NCBI GenBank assembly: GCA_004102785.1
Contig: SCEJ01000027.1
Coordinates: 1-41,773 of the forward strand
Length of the DNA stretch: 41,773 bases
Reading direction: 5' to 3'
Source: Muribaculaceae bacterium Isolate-013 (NCI)
GTDB taxonomy: Bacteria; Bacteroidota; Bacteroidia; Bacteroidales; Muribaculaceae
Positions 1 to 8,186 of the stretch are shown piece after piece; position 1 is the stretch's first letter, and each line of letters begins with the position of its first letter. A program made the translations under genes and the position numbers. Under the pieces are notes generated by a model. That model was not told the origin of the DNA, did no database searches, and saw nothing but the letters and a program-made list of their open reading frames with translations.

Positions 1-105
1 GCAGCTTGTCCTCTGGGATTAACAACACCAAACTGTACAAATAAATCAGGCGACCTTGAAAGGCCGCCCAATACTCTATGTCTTTTGCTTGGTTGAAAAT
101 CATAA
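1..105. other. Left-edge sequence, unassigned
   Basis: This AT-richer stretch has no confidently identified gene. A minus-strand frame stays open from the regulator fragment to the window edge, with an ATG at position 103 and a hydrophobic stretch, and a plus-strand frame is open to about position 128 in another phase. Neither shows a motif I recognise. It may be the end of a gene lying mostly outside the window, or the inserted or recombined DNA that removed the 5' end of the next gene. Confidence 0.25.
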
Positions 106-570
106 AGTTCTTATCCCGAACTCGCGTTAAAACGTATATGGGGGTACGTGCAGAGCTCCCATACTCCCACTTATACAACCCTATCCTTATTGAGCCGCTA
201 TCTGGGGCATCGCGACTGGATTTCATTCTGCAACAGCCTCCGCGATATGGATGAGCCGGGGAATGATTCAAAATTCACAACCCTCTCCGTGGTGCTTCTC
301 GGGGATGAGCCCATCGGCGCCACATTCCAACTGGAGTGGGATGCCGGGAAAGGATGCGTCATTCGCAAAATCGCCAATCCGTCGCGTTTTGAGATTCTTG
401 AAGCCCGTAACATAAAACTCATGGCGGGAGATACCTCGACCATTCAGACTCTCGCACTTGGCCAAAGCATGTATGCTGCCCACTGTTGCCGCGGGCGCCA
501 CGAACTCGGCACGTATGTCGGGGCACGCAACGGTGGGCTTCTCTCAATCAAGCGCCTTGATTCCGAGTAA
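106..570 (+). pseudogene. 5'-truncated Bacteroidales HTH-like regulator
   Basis: The frame reads LALKRIWGYV followed by TLSLLSRYLGHRDWISFC. This is the motif pair seen in a common Bacteroidales family of roughly 200-residue presumed DNA-binding proteins (LKRLWGY, then LSRfLGYrdWddFc). The C-terminal half also fits the family: a Trp-containing strand, a short NIKLMAGD segment and a terminal YVGARNGG. The motif starts upstream of the first usable start, GTG at 148, and the frame meets a TAA at 103-105, so about 30-40 N-terminal residues are missing. It is therefore more likely a remnant than an intact gene starting at 148. The family assignment is from memory of its motifs; the biological role of the family is not established. 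Confidence 0.55.
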
Positions 571-584
571 AGCGGATAAACCGC

Positions 585-758
585 GTGACTGATTCCGGCA
601 ATTTTCATGTTATCCAATCTTTCGAGCAGTGGAGCTTTGACAGCGGCTATTCAATCTTCCCGGCGGAGGATGCCACGGAGGTTGACGGCTCGAACCGAGA
701 GATTGAGGTGCATCTCAACGACAATGACTACGACTACTGTTCGTTTGTGAATTATTGA
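585..758 (+). pseudogene. Small coding-like fragment, unknown
   Basis: The frame is open from 561 to a TGA at 756-758, and the only plausible start is GTG at 585. It encodes about 57 residues with protein-like composition (FEQWSFDSGYSIF, then an acidic stretch with HLNDNDYDYCSF) and the third-position bias of neighbouring genes, so it looks coding rather than random. I do not recognise a family. It could be a small intact protein or the C-terminal end of a lost gene; given the truncated gene just upstream, a remnant is more likely. Confidence 0.35.
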
Positions 759-792
759 GGGGGATTAGGGGGAGGTTATGATGGTTTTTTCG

Positions 793-800
793 TAACTTTG
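793..800 (+). promoter_or_regulatory. Bacteroidota -7 box for rpoN
   Basis: TAACTTTG matches the Bacteroidota -7 consensus TAnnTTTG and lies 47 bp before the rpoN ATG. No good TTG is found 19-20 bp upstream, so the -33 element is weak or absent. The box supports starting rpoN at 848 rather than at the GTG at 818. Confidence 0.5.
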
Positions 801-847
801 CAGATTGACGCGCATGTGTGCGTCGCCGGTTTCCTTATCAATCAGTT

Positions 848-2275
848 ATGGCCCACAACCAACAGAGACTTACCACCGAGCAGCGGCTGCAGCAGCGATT
901 GACGCCGCTGCAGGTGCAGTTTGTGCGTATGCTCGAGATGCCGCAGGCACAGGCTGAGGAGGAGGTGCGCCGCGCTCTGGAGGAGATGCCGGCCCTGGAA
1001 GCCGCCGACCCGGCCGGGGAGGGGGCTCCTGATGCCTCCGGCGAATATGCCGGAGGCGTGGAGGCATCGCCCGGCTGGGGGCGCCCCGACTTTTTCGCCC
1101 GTGAGGGTGCGGGGTATTATGCTGAAAGTGTGCTTGCGCAGAGCGAGGATACCGCCGGGCTTTATGAGGCGCTGACGGCGCAGCTCGACCAGCGCGAGGG
1201 GCTTTCGGAGAAGGAGCTTGCCGCCGGACGGTATATCATCGGCTCGCTCGACGACAACGGTTACCTGGAGCGGCCGCTCCAGGCACTGGCCGATGACCTG
1301 GCGGTGACCGACGGCATTGACGTGACTCCGCAGCAGATGCAGCGGGCCTTCGAGGCGGTGCGCTCGCTTGAGCCGGCCGGCGTCGGGGCCGTGGACCTGC
1401 GCGACTGCCTTCTGCTGCAGTTGCGCCGCCGCGAGGCTTCGCCGGAAGTTGACCACGCCCTGGAGATTGTGACCCACTGCTTCGACCTTTTCTCGAAGAA
1501 GCATTTCGACCGCATACTCTCGGCGGCCTCCCTCTCGGAGGAGGAGCTGCGCCGGGCGCTCGCTGTAATCACCCGCCTCAACCCCAAGCCCGGGGCGGCC
1601 CTTACCGGCGGCGGTGTGGCAGAGGAGGTGTCGGGACAGATTACCCCCGATTTCACCGTGGAGGCCGACGAGGCGCACGGGGTGCTCACCCTCACTATGC
1701 CGGGCAACATCCCCCGGCTGCAGGTGGAGCGCTCTTTTGCGGAGGATACCCCGCTGCCTGAGGGTAATGACCGCCGTGCGCGCGACGCCAGGCTGTTCAT
1801 TCAGTCAAACCGCCAGGATGCACGCAATTTTATCCGCATCGTGGAGATGCGCCGCACCACTCTTTACCGCGTGATGTCGGCCATTCTCAAGCTTCAGCGT
1901 CCTTTCTTCCTTTCGGGCGACGAGGCGCTGATACAGCCCATGGTGCTCCGCGATGTGGCGGCCCTCACCGGCTATGACCTTTCGGTGATTTCACGCGCCA
2001 CACAAGGCAAATATGTGGCCACTGCCGCGGGTGTCTACCCCCTGAAGTTCTTCTTTAACGAAAAGGGGCGCGACATGGCCGAGGGCACCACGGCGCATTC
2101 CGTCATGGCGCGTATAAAGGAGATTATCGGGGAGGAGGACAAGTCGTCGCCCCTCAGCGACGAGCAGATTACGGCACTCCTGGCCGAGGCCGGCCTGGAA
2201 GTGGCCCGGCGCACCGTAGCCAAGTACCGCGAGCGCCTGGGCTTCCCGGTGGCGCGTCTGCGCAAAGAGATTTAG
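848..2275 (+). CDS. rpoN: RNA polymerase sigma-54 factor RpoN
   Basis: Sigma-54 replaces sigma-70 family factors on RNA polymerase and recognises -24/-12 promoters, needing AAA+ activators to open them. The 475-residue protein has the Gln/Leu-rich region I at its N-terminus (about residues 1-45), the central core-binding domain, and at the C-terminus the RpoN box ARRTVAKYRE (about residue 453), which contacts the -24 element. The ATG at 848 is chosen because it gives the usual MAHNQQRL-like start; an upstream GTG at 818 would add ten unlikely residues and sits close to the promoter box. It is followed 3 bp later by a PAP2-like membrane protein, so the two are probably co-transcribed. No enhancer-binding partner is visible in this window. 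Confidence 0.95.
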   Translation: MAHNQQRLTTEQRLQQRLTPLQVQFVRMLEMPQAQAEEEVRRALEEMPALEAADPAGEGAPDASGEYAGGVEASPGWGRPDFFAREGAGYYAESVLAQSEDTAGLYEALTAQLDQREGLSEKELAAGRYIIGSLDDNGYLERPLQALADDLAVTDGIDVTPQQMQRAFEAVRSLEPAGVGAVDLRDCLLLQLRRREASPEVDHALEIVTHCFDLFSKKHFDRILSAASLSEEELRRALAVITRLNPKPGAALTGGGVAEEVSGQITPDFTVEADEAHGVLTLTMPGNIPRLQVERSFAEDTPLPEGNDRRARDARLFIQSNRQDARNFIRIVEMRRTTLYRVMSAILKLQRPFFLSGDEALIQPMVLRDVAALTGYDLSVISRATQGKYVATAAGVYPLKFFFNEKGRDMAEGTTAHSVMARIKEIIGEEDKSSPLSDEQITALLAEAGLEVARRTVAKYRERLGFPVARLRKEI

Positions 2276-2278
2276 TAT

Positions 2279-2902
2279 ATGGAAAAGTTTACAAATATAT
2301 TCGCGCGTGTGGTGTCGGGGGTGTTCTCCCCCCTGATGTCGGGCACCTACGCCATGATTCTGGCCATATGGCTGTCGTTTCTCACGTATAATCCGTTTAA
2401 GGCCAAGGCTATCGTGCTGATGGTCACATTCGTGGCCACCTGCGTGGTGCCTGTGCTGGCTATTTTCGGATTGTGGAAGGCCGGGGTGGTCAAAGCCCCC
2501 GGGCTGAATGACCGCCGCGACCGCCTGGCGCCTTACCTGGTTACAGTGGCCGGCTATTGCGCGGTGGCGGTCTACACCCGTTTTGTCAACGCTCCGGTGT
2601 GGCTCACCTTCATGGTCTCCGGTGCCGCGCTGGCGCTTCTTGTGATAACGGTGGTCAACCGTTGGTGGAAAATCTCGGGGCACGGCGCCGGTATGGGCGG
2701 CCTCTGCGGCGTGGTTTTCTTCATGATGCTCAGCGGCGTGGAAGTGGCACCCCTCACGGTGGAGTTCCTGGCGCTGATACTCCTTTCGGGGATTGTAGGC
2801 TCGTCGCGCCTCGTGCTCGGCCGCCATACCCCCTGGCAGGTGGCCGCCGGCTGGGCCACGGGCTTCGCAGCCTCGTTCGGGCTGCCGCTGCTGGCCATCT
2901 GA
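2279..2902 (+). CDS. PAP2-like integral membrane protein
   Basis: This 207-residue protein has about six hydrophobic segments and starts 3 bp after rpoN. It resembles the PAP2 (type 2 phosphatidic acid phosphatase) superfamily: NDRRDRLAPYL stands where the KxxxxxxRP motif lies, WKISGHGAG resembles PSGH, and SRLVLGRHTPWQV resembles SRxxxxxHxxxD. The last motif has Gln in place of the usual Asp, and the first motif lacks the expected Lys, so phosphatase activity is uncertain. A membrane lipid phosphatase or a non-catalytic relative are both possible. It shares an operon position with rpoN. Confidence 0.7.
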   Translation: MEKFTNIFARVVSGVFSPLMSGTYAMILAIWLSFLTYNPFKAKAIVLMVTFVATCVVPVLAIFGLWKAGVVKAPGLNDRRDRLAPYLVTVAGYCAVAVYTRFVNAPVWLTFMVSGAALALLVITVVNRWWKISGHGAGMGGLCGVVFFMMLSGVEVAPLTVEFLALILLSGIVGSSRLVLGRHTPWQVAAGWATGFAASFGLPLLAI

Positions 2903-2905
2903 GCT

Positions 2906-2955
2906 TTATATAACTTATAAATAAATTTTATAAGAATTATAAGAATTAAATCTAA
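2906..2955. repeat. AT-rich TTATAA repeat block
   Basis: Directly after the PAP2-like stop codon lies a run containing several TTATAA hexamers, including two adjacent 9-bp copies of TTATAAGAA. A similar block of three 9-bp units lies at 24915-24941, also directly after a stop codon. The unit has no obvious terminator form. It is reported as a short intergenic tandem repeat of unknown role. Confidence 0.5.
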
Positions 2956-2977
2956 AAATAATTTACAGCTTAAATAT

Positions 2978-3484
2978 ATGAATCCCACAGTAAGCATAAT
3001 AATGGGCAGCACCTCCGACCTGCCCGTGATGAAGAAGGCCGCCGATTTCCTCAACTCGATGCAGGTGCCTTTTGAAATGATAGCCCTCTCGGCCCACCGC
3101 ACTCCCGATGAGGTGGCCGACTTCGCCCACAACGCCGAGGCGCGCGGAGTGAAGGTGATTATAGCCGGCGCAGGCATGGCCGCCGCCCTTCCCGGCGTGA
3201 TTGCTGCAATCACGCCGCTCCCTGTTATCGGAGTGCCTCTGGGCGCCACTCTGATGGGGCAGGACGCTCTGCTGTCGATTGCCCAGATGCCCCCGGGGAT
3301 ACCGGTGGCCACTACCGGCATTGACGGTGCCATGAACGCTGCTGTGCTGGCGGTGCGCATCCTGGCGCTGGCCGACACGGAGATAAAGCTCCGCTATGAT
3401 GCCTGGCGTGCCTCGCTGGGGGAGAAAATCGTGAAGGCCAACGAGTCGCTCCGCGATGTGGCCTACGAATTCAAAACCAACTGA
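2978..3484 (+). CDS. purE: N5-carboxyaminoimidazole ribonucleotide mutase PurE
   Basis: PurE moves the carboxyl group of N5-CAIR to C4 to give CAIR in de novo purine synthesis, in the cytoplasm. The 168 residues are the normal class I length. The N-terminal IIMGSTSDLPVM phosphate-binding loop, the ALSAHRTPDE segment with the catalytic His, and the IAGAGMAAALPGVIA glycine-rich motif are all present, with the GVPLGA segment following. The ATG at 2978 is preceded by an AT-rich leader. purE and ispG are 8 bp apart, so they are probably co-transcribed. A PurK partner is not in the window. Confidence 0.95.
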   Translation: MNPTVSIIMGSTSDLPVMKKAADFLNSMQVPFEMIALSAHRTPDEVADFAHNAEARGVKVIIAGAGMAAALPGVIAAITPLPVIGVPLGATLMGQDALLSIAQMPPGIPVATTGIDGAMNAAVLAVRILALADTEIKLRYDAWRASLGEKIVKANESLRDVAYEFKTN

Positions 3485-3492
3485 GCGGCGAT

Positions 3493-5034
3493 ATGGGATA
3501 CAAGCCTTACAGCCGCCGCAAAACCACGGTGACACATGTTGGAAAGGTGAAGGTCGGCAGCGATTTTCCGATACGGCTGCAGTCGATGAACAACACCTCT
3601 ACCACCGATGTGGAAGTCTCGGCCGCCCAGGCGCTGCGGATAGCTGCCGCCGGAGCCGACATCAACCGGCTCACAGCACAGGGGGTGCGCGAGGCGCATG
3701 CCATGGGTGAAATCCGGCGCTTGCTGCGTGAGCGTGGCTGCGACATGCCGCTGGTGGCCGATATCCACTTCAATCCCAAGGCGGCATTCGCCGCCGCCGC
3801 CGAGGTGGAGAAGGTGCGCATAAACCCCGGCAATTTCGTTGACCCGGGACGTGTGTTCAAGAAAATCGAGTTTACCGACCTGGAGTATGAGCGTGAAATC
3901 GGAAAAATCGCCGAAACGTTCGTGCCCTTTCTGCAGCTCTGCCGCGAGCACGGCACCGCCATTCGCATCGGGGTGAACCACGGCTCCCTTTCCGACCGCA
4001 TCATGAGCCGCTACGGCGACACCCCGGAGGGGATGGTGGAAAGCGCCATGGAGTTTCTGCGCGTAGCCGTTAAAGAGAAATTCTTCGATATAGTCATCTC
4101 GATAAAGGCCTCGAATGTGGTGGTGATGACGCGCACGGTGCGGATGCTTGTCGAGGCTATGGACCGCGAGGATATGCATTTTCCGCTGCATCTGGGTGTC
4201 ACCGAGGCCGGCGACGGCGAGGACGCCCGGGTGAAGAGCGCCCTTGGCATAGGCTCGCTCCTTGCCGACGGCATCGGCGATACTATACGTGTGTCGCTCA
4301 GCGAGGACCCGGAGGCTGAGATTCCGGTGGCCCGGATGATTGTGGCGCATATCGACGCTATTGCCGCCGACCCCGGGGAGCCGGGCGACTGCGACGGGCC
4401 TCTCCCGGCGCGTGTGGTCGATGTGCCTCTGATTGCTGACGTGGACCCTATTCCCGACGGGGTGAGGCAACTGCGCGTGGAGGGCACCGGCAATGTGCCG
4501 GGCAAGATACGCTCTGCGCTGCGTGATGCCTTCGGCTGCGGTGTGCCGGTGATGGTGCATGTGGAATATCCTGCGGCGATGACGGCCGACGAGGTGCGTG
4601 TGGCGGCGTCGGTTGATCTCGGCAGTGTGCTGCTCGACGGGCTTGTGGATGTTGTTTCGGTCGGGTCGCCGCACCTTTCCGGCGATGAGCGCCGCGACCT
4701 TCTGCTGGGCATCCTTCAGGCATCCCGCCTGCGTTTCACGAAAACGGAGTTTATCGCCTGCCCAGGCTGCGGGCGCACCATGTTTGACCTCCGGCAGACG
4801 CTCGCCCGCGTGAAGGAGGCGTTGCAGGGTTATCCCGGTCTGAAAATCGGGGTGATGGGCTGCATTGTCAACGGTCCCGGCGAGATGGCCGATGCCGACT
4901 ACGGATATGTCGGTGCCGGTGTGGGGCGTGTGTCGCTCTACCGCGGCAAGGAGTGTGTGCTGAAGAATATCCCCTCGGAGGAGGCTGTGGAGCATCTGCT
5001 TGCACTTCTGAGGGCTGACGGACGTATTGAATGA
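3493..5034 (+). CDS. ispG: 4-hydroxy-3-methylbut-2-enyl diphosphate synthase IspG
   Basis: IspG (GcpE) is a [4Fe-4S] enzyme that converts MEcPP to HMBPP in the non-mevalonate isoprenoid pathway. The N-terminal TIM barrel carries RLQSMNNTSTTDV, GADINRLTAQ and ADIHFNPK, and the C-terminal iron-sulfur domain carries CPGCGRTMFDL and GVMGCIVNGPGEMADADYG with the cluster cysteines. Between them, roughly residues 290-400, is an insertion absent from the E. coli-type enzyme, as is usual in Bacteroidota, Chlamydia and plants. At 513 residues the protein is shorter than the roughly 600 I recall for Bacteroides IspG, so the insert looks reduced. Its stop overlaps closely with the next gene's start, which suggests coupled translation. 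Confidence 0.95.
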   Translation: MGYKPYSRRKTTVTHVGKVKVGSDFPIRLQSMNNTSTTDVEVSAAQALRIAAAGADINRLTAQGVREAHAMGEIRRLLRERGCDMPLVADIHFNPKAAFAAAAEVEKVRINPGNFVDPGRVFKKIEFTDLEYEREIGKIAETFVPFLQLCREHGTAIRIGVNHGSLSDRIMSRYGDTPEGMVESAMEFLRVAVKEKFFDIVISIKASNVVVMTRTVRMLVEAMDREDMHFPLHLGVTEAGDGEDARVKSALGIGSLLADGIGDTIRVSLSEDPEAEIPVARMIVAHIDAIAADPGEPGDCDGPLPARVVDVPLIADVDPIPDGVRQLRVEGTGNVPGKIRSALRDAFGCGVPVMVHVEYPAAMTADEVRVAASVDLGSVLLDGLVDVVSVGSPHLSGDERRDLLLGILQASRLRFTKTEFIACPGCGRTMFDLRQTLARVKEALQGYPGLKIGVMGCIVNGPGEMADADYGYVGAGVGRVSLYRGKECVLKNIPSEEAVEHLLALLRADGRIE

Positions 5035-5035
5035 T

Positions 5036-6274
5036 ATGATGAGAGATTCCCGTGCCGACTGCCGTCCTGTTGTTTTCATGCTCTCCGGGGGGATGAGGCT
5101 GGTGTGCTGCCCGGCGGTGTCGCCGGCCGAATATTTCGGCGTGGCGGTGAATGCCGGCAGCCGTGATGAGCAGCCTGGGGAATACGGGCTGGCCCACTTC
5201 GTGGAGCATACGATTTTCAAGGGCACCGCCCGCCGCCGGCCGCATCATATCATCAACCGCATGGAGTCGGTGGGTGGAGAGCTTAACGCTTTTACCTCGA
5301 AGGAGGAGACCTATGTTTACTCCGCTTTCCCTGCCGGCAACCTTCCACGCGCCATGGAACTTGTGGCCGACCTTATGCAGAACTCGGTTTTCCCGGCGGC
5401 GGAGCTCGACAGGGAGCGCTCGGTGGTGGGCGAGGAGATTGATGCCTGCCTCGACACCCCGGCCGAGAGAGTGTACGACGATTTCGAGGATATGGTTTTC
5501 GCCGGGTCGCAGCTCGGTCACAATATTCTCGGGTCGGCCGACACTCTGGCCGGTTTTTCGTCGGAGGGATGCCGCCGGTGGATTGAACGGAACTACACTG
5601 CCGGCCGCATGACGGCTTTCTATTACGGTGCGGTGGCTCCGGCGCGCGTGTGCCGCGCGCTGGAGCGGCTGTTCGGCGATGTGCGCTGCGGTGCCTCACC
5701 CCGGCGCACGGCTCCGGCTCCGGTGGCTGTGTTCGGCGAAAGACGTAGGGTTGACTCACATCAGGCCAACACCGTGGTGGGCGCCCGCGTTGGCGGAATC
5801 TATTCGCCCGACCGCCATGCCCTGGCGCTTGTGGTGAATATACTCGGAGGCCCGGGGATGAATTCGCGGCTGAATGTGGCTCTGCGCGAGCGCCGCGGAC
5901 TGGTCTACTCGGTGGAGGCGTCGCTCACAAGATTTACCGACTGCGGTCTCTTCACGGTGTATTACGGATGCGACCCGGCCGATAACGACCGGTGTCTGGA
6001 GCTTGTGCGCACGCAGTTGAGAGTAATCGCCGAGCGTCCGCTCACGCCGGCGGCCCTCCGAGCGGCCAAAAAGCAGTTTCTCGGCCAGGTGCAGCTTTCG
6101 GCCGTGAATGTGGAGCAGACGGTGATGAATGCGGCGAGGTCGGTGATGTTCCGCGGCGAGGTCGCTCCGGCTGAGGAGCTGGTAAGGCGGGTGGAGGCCG
6201 TCACTGCCGACGATGTGATGCGTGTGGCCGCGGACCTGCGCCCGGAGTGCTGCTCGTGGCTGACCCTGGGATAG
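5036..6274 (+). CDS. M16 family zinc metallopeptidase
   Basis: This 412-residue protein is an M16 (pitrilysin/processing-peptidase type) protease. The inverted zinc motif HxxEH is HFVEH at residues 54-58, followed by the typical GGELNAFTSKEETYVY stretch and then the acidic region that supplies the third zinc ligand. The C-terminal half is the second M16 domain with the conserved R/Y region (LRERRGLVYSVEA). It is a single-unit M16 protein of normal length. No clear signal peptide is seen, so it is likely cytoplasmic. The ATG at 5036 follows the ispG stop (5032-5034) by 1 bp; an upstream TTG at 5027 would overlap it. Substrate is unknown. Confidence 0.85.
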   Translation: MMRDSRADCRPVVFMLSGGMRLVCCPAVSPAEYFGVAVNAGSRDEQPGEYGLAHFVEHTIFKGTARRRPHHIINRMESVGGELNAFTSKEETYVYSAFPAGNLPRAMELVADLMQNSVFPAAELDRERSVVGEEIDACLDTPAERVYDDFEDMVFAGSQLGHNILGSADTLAGFSSEGCRRWIERNYTAGRMTAFYYGAVAPARVCRALERLFGDVRCGASPRRTAPAPVAVFGERRRVDSHQANTVVGARVGGIYSPDRHALALVVNILGGPGMNSRLNVALRERRGLVYSVEASLTRFTDCGLFTVYYGCDPADNDRCLELVRTQLRVIAERPLTPAALRAAKKQFLGQVQLSAVNVEQTVMNAARSVMFRGEVAPAEELVRRVEAVTADDVMRVAADLRPECCSWLTLG

Positions 6275-6320
6275 ACTGTTGGTGAAAATTTCTCAAAAAA
6301 ATGTATAAAAATCCAATATA

Positions 6321-6351
6321 TTGGCCGACAGGGATTAAATTTGTACTTTTG
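6321..6351 (+). promoter_or_regulatory. Promoter of dusB
   Basis: TTG at 6321-6323 and TACTTTTG at 6344-6351 form a Bacteroidota promoter with a 20-bp spacer. The dusB ATG is only 8 bp beyond the -7 box, so the transcript probably has almost no 5' leader. Confidence 0.6.
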
Positions 6352-6359
6352 CGAAAAAT

Positions 6360-7361
6360 ATGAAGATAGCCGGAATAGACTATGGCGACCAGCCGGTGAT
6401 GCTGGCGCCGATGGAAGATGTTACTGACCGCTCGTTTCGCCTGATTTGTAAGGAATTGGGCGCCGATGCCACGTACTCGGAGTTTGTGTCGGCCGATGCG
6501 CTGATACGCAACATCGCGGCTACCACCCGCAAGCTCGCCATCGACCCGGCCGAGCGCCCCACGGCGATACAGATCTACGGCCGCGAAGTAGAGCCGATGG
6601 TGGAGGCCGCCAGGATGGTGGAGGAGGCCGGGCCCGATATCCTTGACATCAATTTCGGATGCCCGGTGAAAAAAGTCGCGGGAAAGGGTGCCGGCGCCGG
6701 CATGTTGCGCGACATACCGAAAATGCTTGAAATCACCCGCGCGGTGGTCGATGCCGTGAAGATTCCGGTAACGGTGAAGACCCGCCTGGGGTGGGACCAC
6801 AACAACAAGGTGATAGTGGAGCTTGCCGAGCAGCTCCAGGACTGCGGCATCGCGGCCATCACCGTGCATGGGCGCACCCGCTCGCAGATGTACACCGGCG
6901 AGGCTGACTGGGAGATGATAGCACGGGTGAAGGAGAACCCACGGCTGACTATACCGGTGATCGGCAACGGCGACATCGACTCGCCCGAACGTCTGCGCGA
7001 CGCTTTCAGCCGCTACGGCGTGGACGGGGTGATGGTGGGGCGCGCGGCCATCGGCAATCCGTGGATATTCAATGAACTCAAGCATGGCCTTTACCCGGAC
7101 GACAACCGCTACACCCCCCTTTCGCTGGAGCAGAAATTCGCCATAGTGAGGCGCCAGATTCAGGAGAGCATCGGGCGCATCGACGAATACCGCGGCATTC
7201 TTCACATCAGGCGGCACCTGGCGGTATGCTCGCTGTTCAAGGGGATACCGAATTTCCGCCAGACGCGCATTGCGATGCTGCGGGCCTCGACTTTCGCTGA
7301 GCTTGCCGCGGTTCTCGACAGCGTGGAGGCGAAGCTCAGGAGTGGCGAACCGTTTGAATAA
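6360..7361 (+). CDS. dusB: tRNA-dihydrouridine synthase (DusB type)
   Basis: Dus enzymes reduce specific uridines of tRNA to dihydrouridine using FMN and NADPH. The 333-residue protein has the FMN-binding APMEDVTDRSFR segment near residue 16, the catalytic Cys101 in INFGCPVKKVAGKGAGAGML, and the later GNGDIDSPE and MVGRAAIGNPWIF phosphate-binding segments of the TIM barrel. The C-terminal helical domain is present. The DusB assignment follows the overall layout and the usual annotation of the single Bacteroidales enzyme; a DusB/DusC distinction is not certain from sequence alone. It starts a probable three-gene operon with the GIN-domain protein and flippase. Confidence 0.9.
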   Translation: MKIAGIDYGDQPVMLAPMEDVTDRSFRLICKELGADATYSEFVSADALIRNIAATTRKLAIDPAERPTAIQIYGREVEPMVEAARMVEEAGPDILDINFGCPVKKVAGKGAGAGMLRDIPKMLEITRAVVDAVKIPVTVKTRLGWDHNNKVIVELAEQLQDCGIAAITVHGRTRSQMYTGEADWEMIARVKENPRLTIPVIGNGDIDSPERLRDAFSRYGVDGVMVGRAAIGNPWIFNELKHGLYPDDNRYTPLSLEQKFAIVRRQIQESIGRIDEYRGILHIRRHLAVCSLFKGIPNFRQTRIAMLRASTFAELAAVLDSVEAKLRSGEPFE

Positions 7362-7387
7362 AAACCTCTTAAAACCAAATTCTGACG

Positions 7388-8185
7388 ATGAAAAAAGTAT
7401 ATACACTGATTCTATTGCTGGCCTGCATCCCTCTGTGGACCATGGCTCAGGATGCGGATAATCTCGAGGATGCCGCGCCCGACACTGCGGCTCTGTCGGA
7501 GAGCCTCCCTTCAGGCCTTGGCCGATATGAACTGAGAGTCGAGGAATTCACGCACCTCAATGTGGTCGACGGCATAAATGTGGAATATCATTGCTCGAAT
7601 GATTCGGCCGGCCTGGTCACTTTCACCACTACCGCTGATATTGCCTCAAACCTTCTTTTCGGAACCAACGGCAAGGGGAAACTCACCGTGGAAAAGGCGT
7701 TTCACCCCGAAGGGGAGATGCAGCAGGGGCTTCCGGTGGTGCATGTCTACTCGCGCTTTCTCACCGAGGTCACCAACGCCGGCGACTCGCTGGTGCGCGT
7801 GCATTCGCCAAAGCCAACCCCGAAGTTCAAGGCCAGCCTGATAGGCAACGGCAAACTGTCTGTGCGTGGCCTTGACTGCGGCAAGGTGGAGGGGGCGATA
7901 AAGACCGGCAACGGCACGCTGACCCTCTCGGGAGAGTGCCGTGAGGCGGTGCTCGGCAACACCGGAGTTGGTGTGATTATAGCCGACAGCCTGAAGGCGC
8001 AGAAGGCGGTATGCAAATTCTTCGGCAACGGCACCACGGGTGTGTGGGCCATCGACGAGCTGATTGTGAAGGGGATGCTCCCCGGCAAACTCTACTACAA
8101 GGACACGCCGCAAAAAATCCGCAACTATTCAGTGGGGGTGAAACTAATTCCGATGCCCTCCGACGAGGATATACAGTATCAGTAA
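7388..8185 (+). CDS. Secreted GIN-domain (DUF2807-like) protein
   Basis: The 265-residue protein begins with a signal peptide (MKKVYTLILLLACIPLWTMA, cleavage near residue 20) and then shows the repetitive beta-structure of the Bacteroidota GIN/DUF2807 head domain: FTHLNVVDGINVEYHC, GKGKLTVEK, ASLIGNGKLSVRGL and AIKTGNGTLTLSG. Such proteins are exported to the periplasm or surface, and the fold is often compared with adhesin-like beta-helices; no enzymatic activity is known to me. It lies 26 bp after dusB and ends 1 bp before the flippase gene, so it is probably in the same transcript. Confidence 0.75.
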   Translation: MKKVYTLILLLACIPLWTMAQDADNLEDAAPDTAALSESLPSGLGRYELRVEEFTHLNVVDGINVEYHCSNDSAGLVTFTTTADIASNLLFGTNGKGKLTVEKAFHPEGEMQQGLPVVHVYSRFLTEVTNAGDSLVRVHSPKPTPKFKASLIGNGKLSVRGLDCGKVEGAIKTGNGTLTLSGECREAVLGNTGVGVIIADSLKAQKAVCKFFGNGTTGVWAIDELIVKGMLPGKLYYKDTPQKIRNYSVGVKLIPMPSDEDIQYQ

Positions 8186-8186
8186 A

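Noticed and set aside
3463-5226. 587-residue minus-strand open frame opposite ispG
   Set aside because: It is His- and Arg-rich without motifs and mirrors the conserved ispG and M16 genes; high GC removes stop codons on the other strand.
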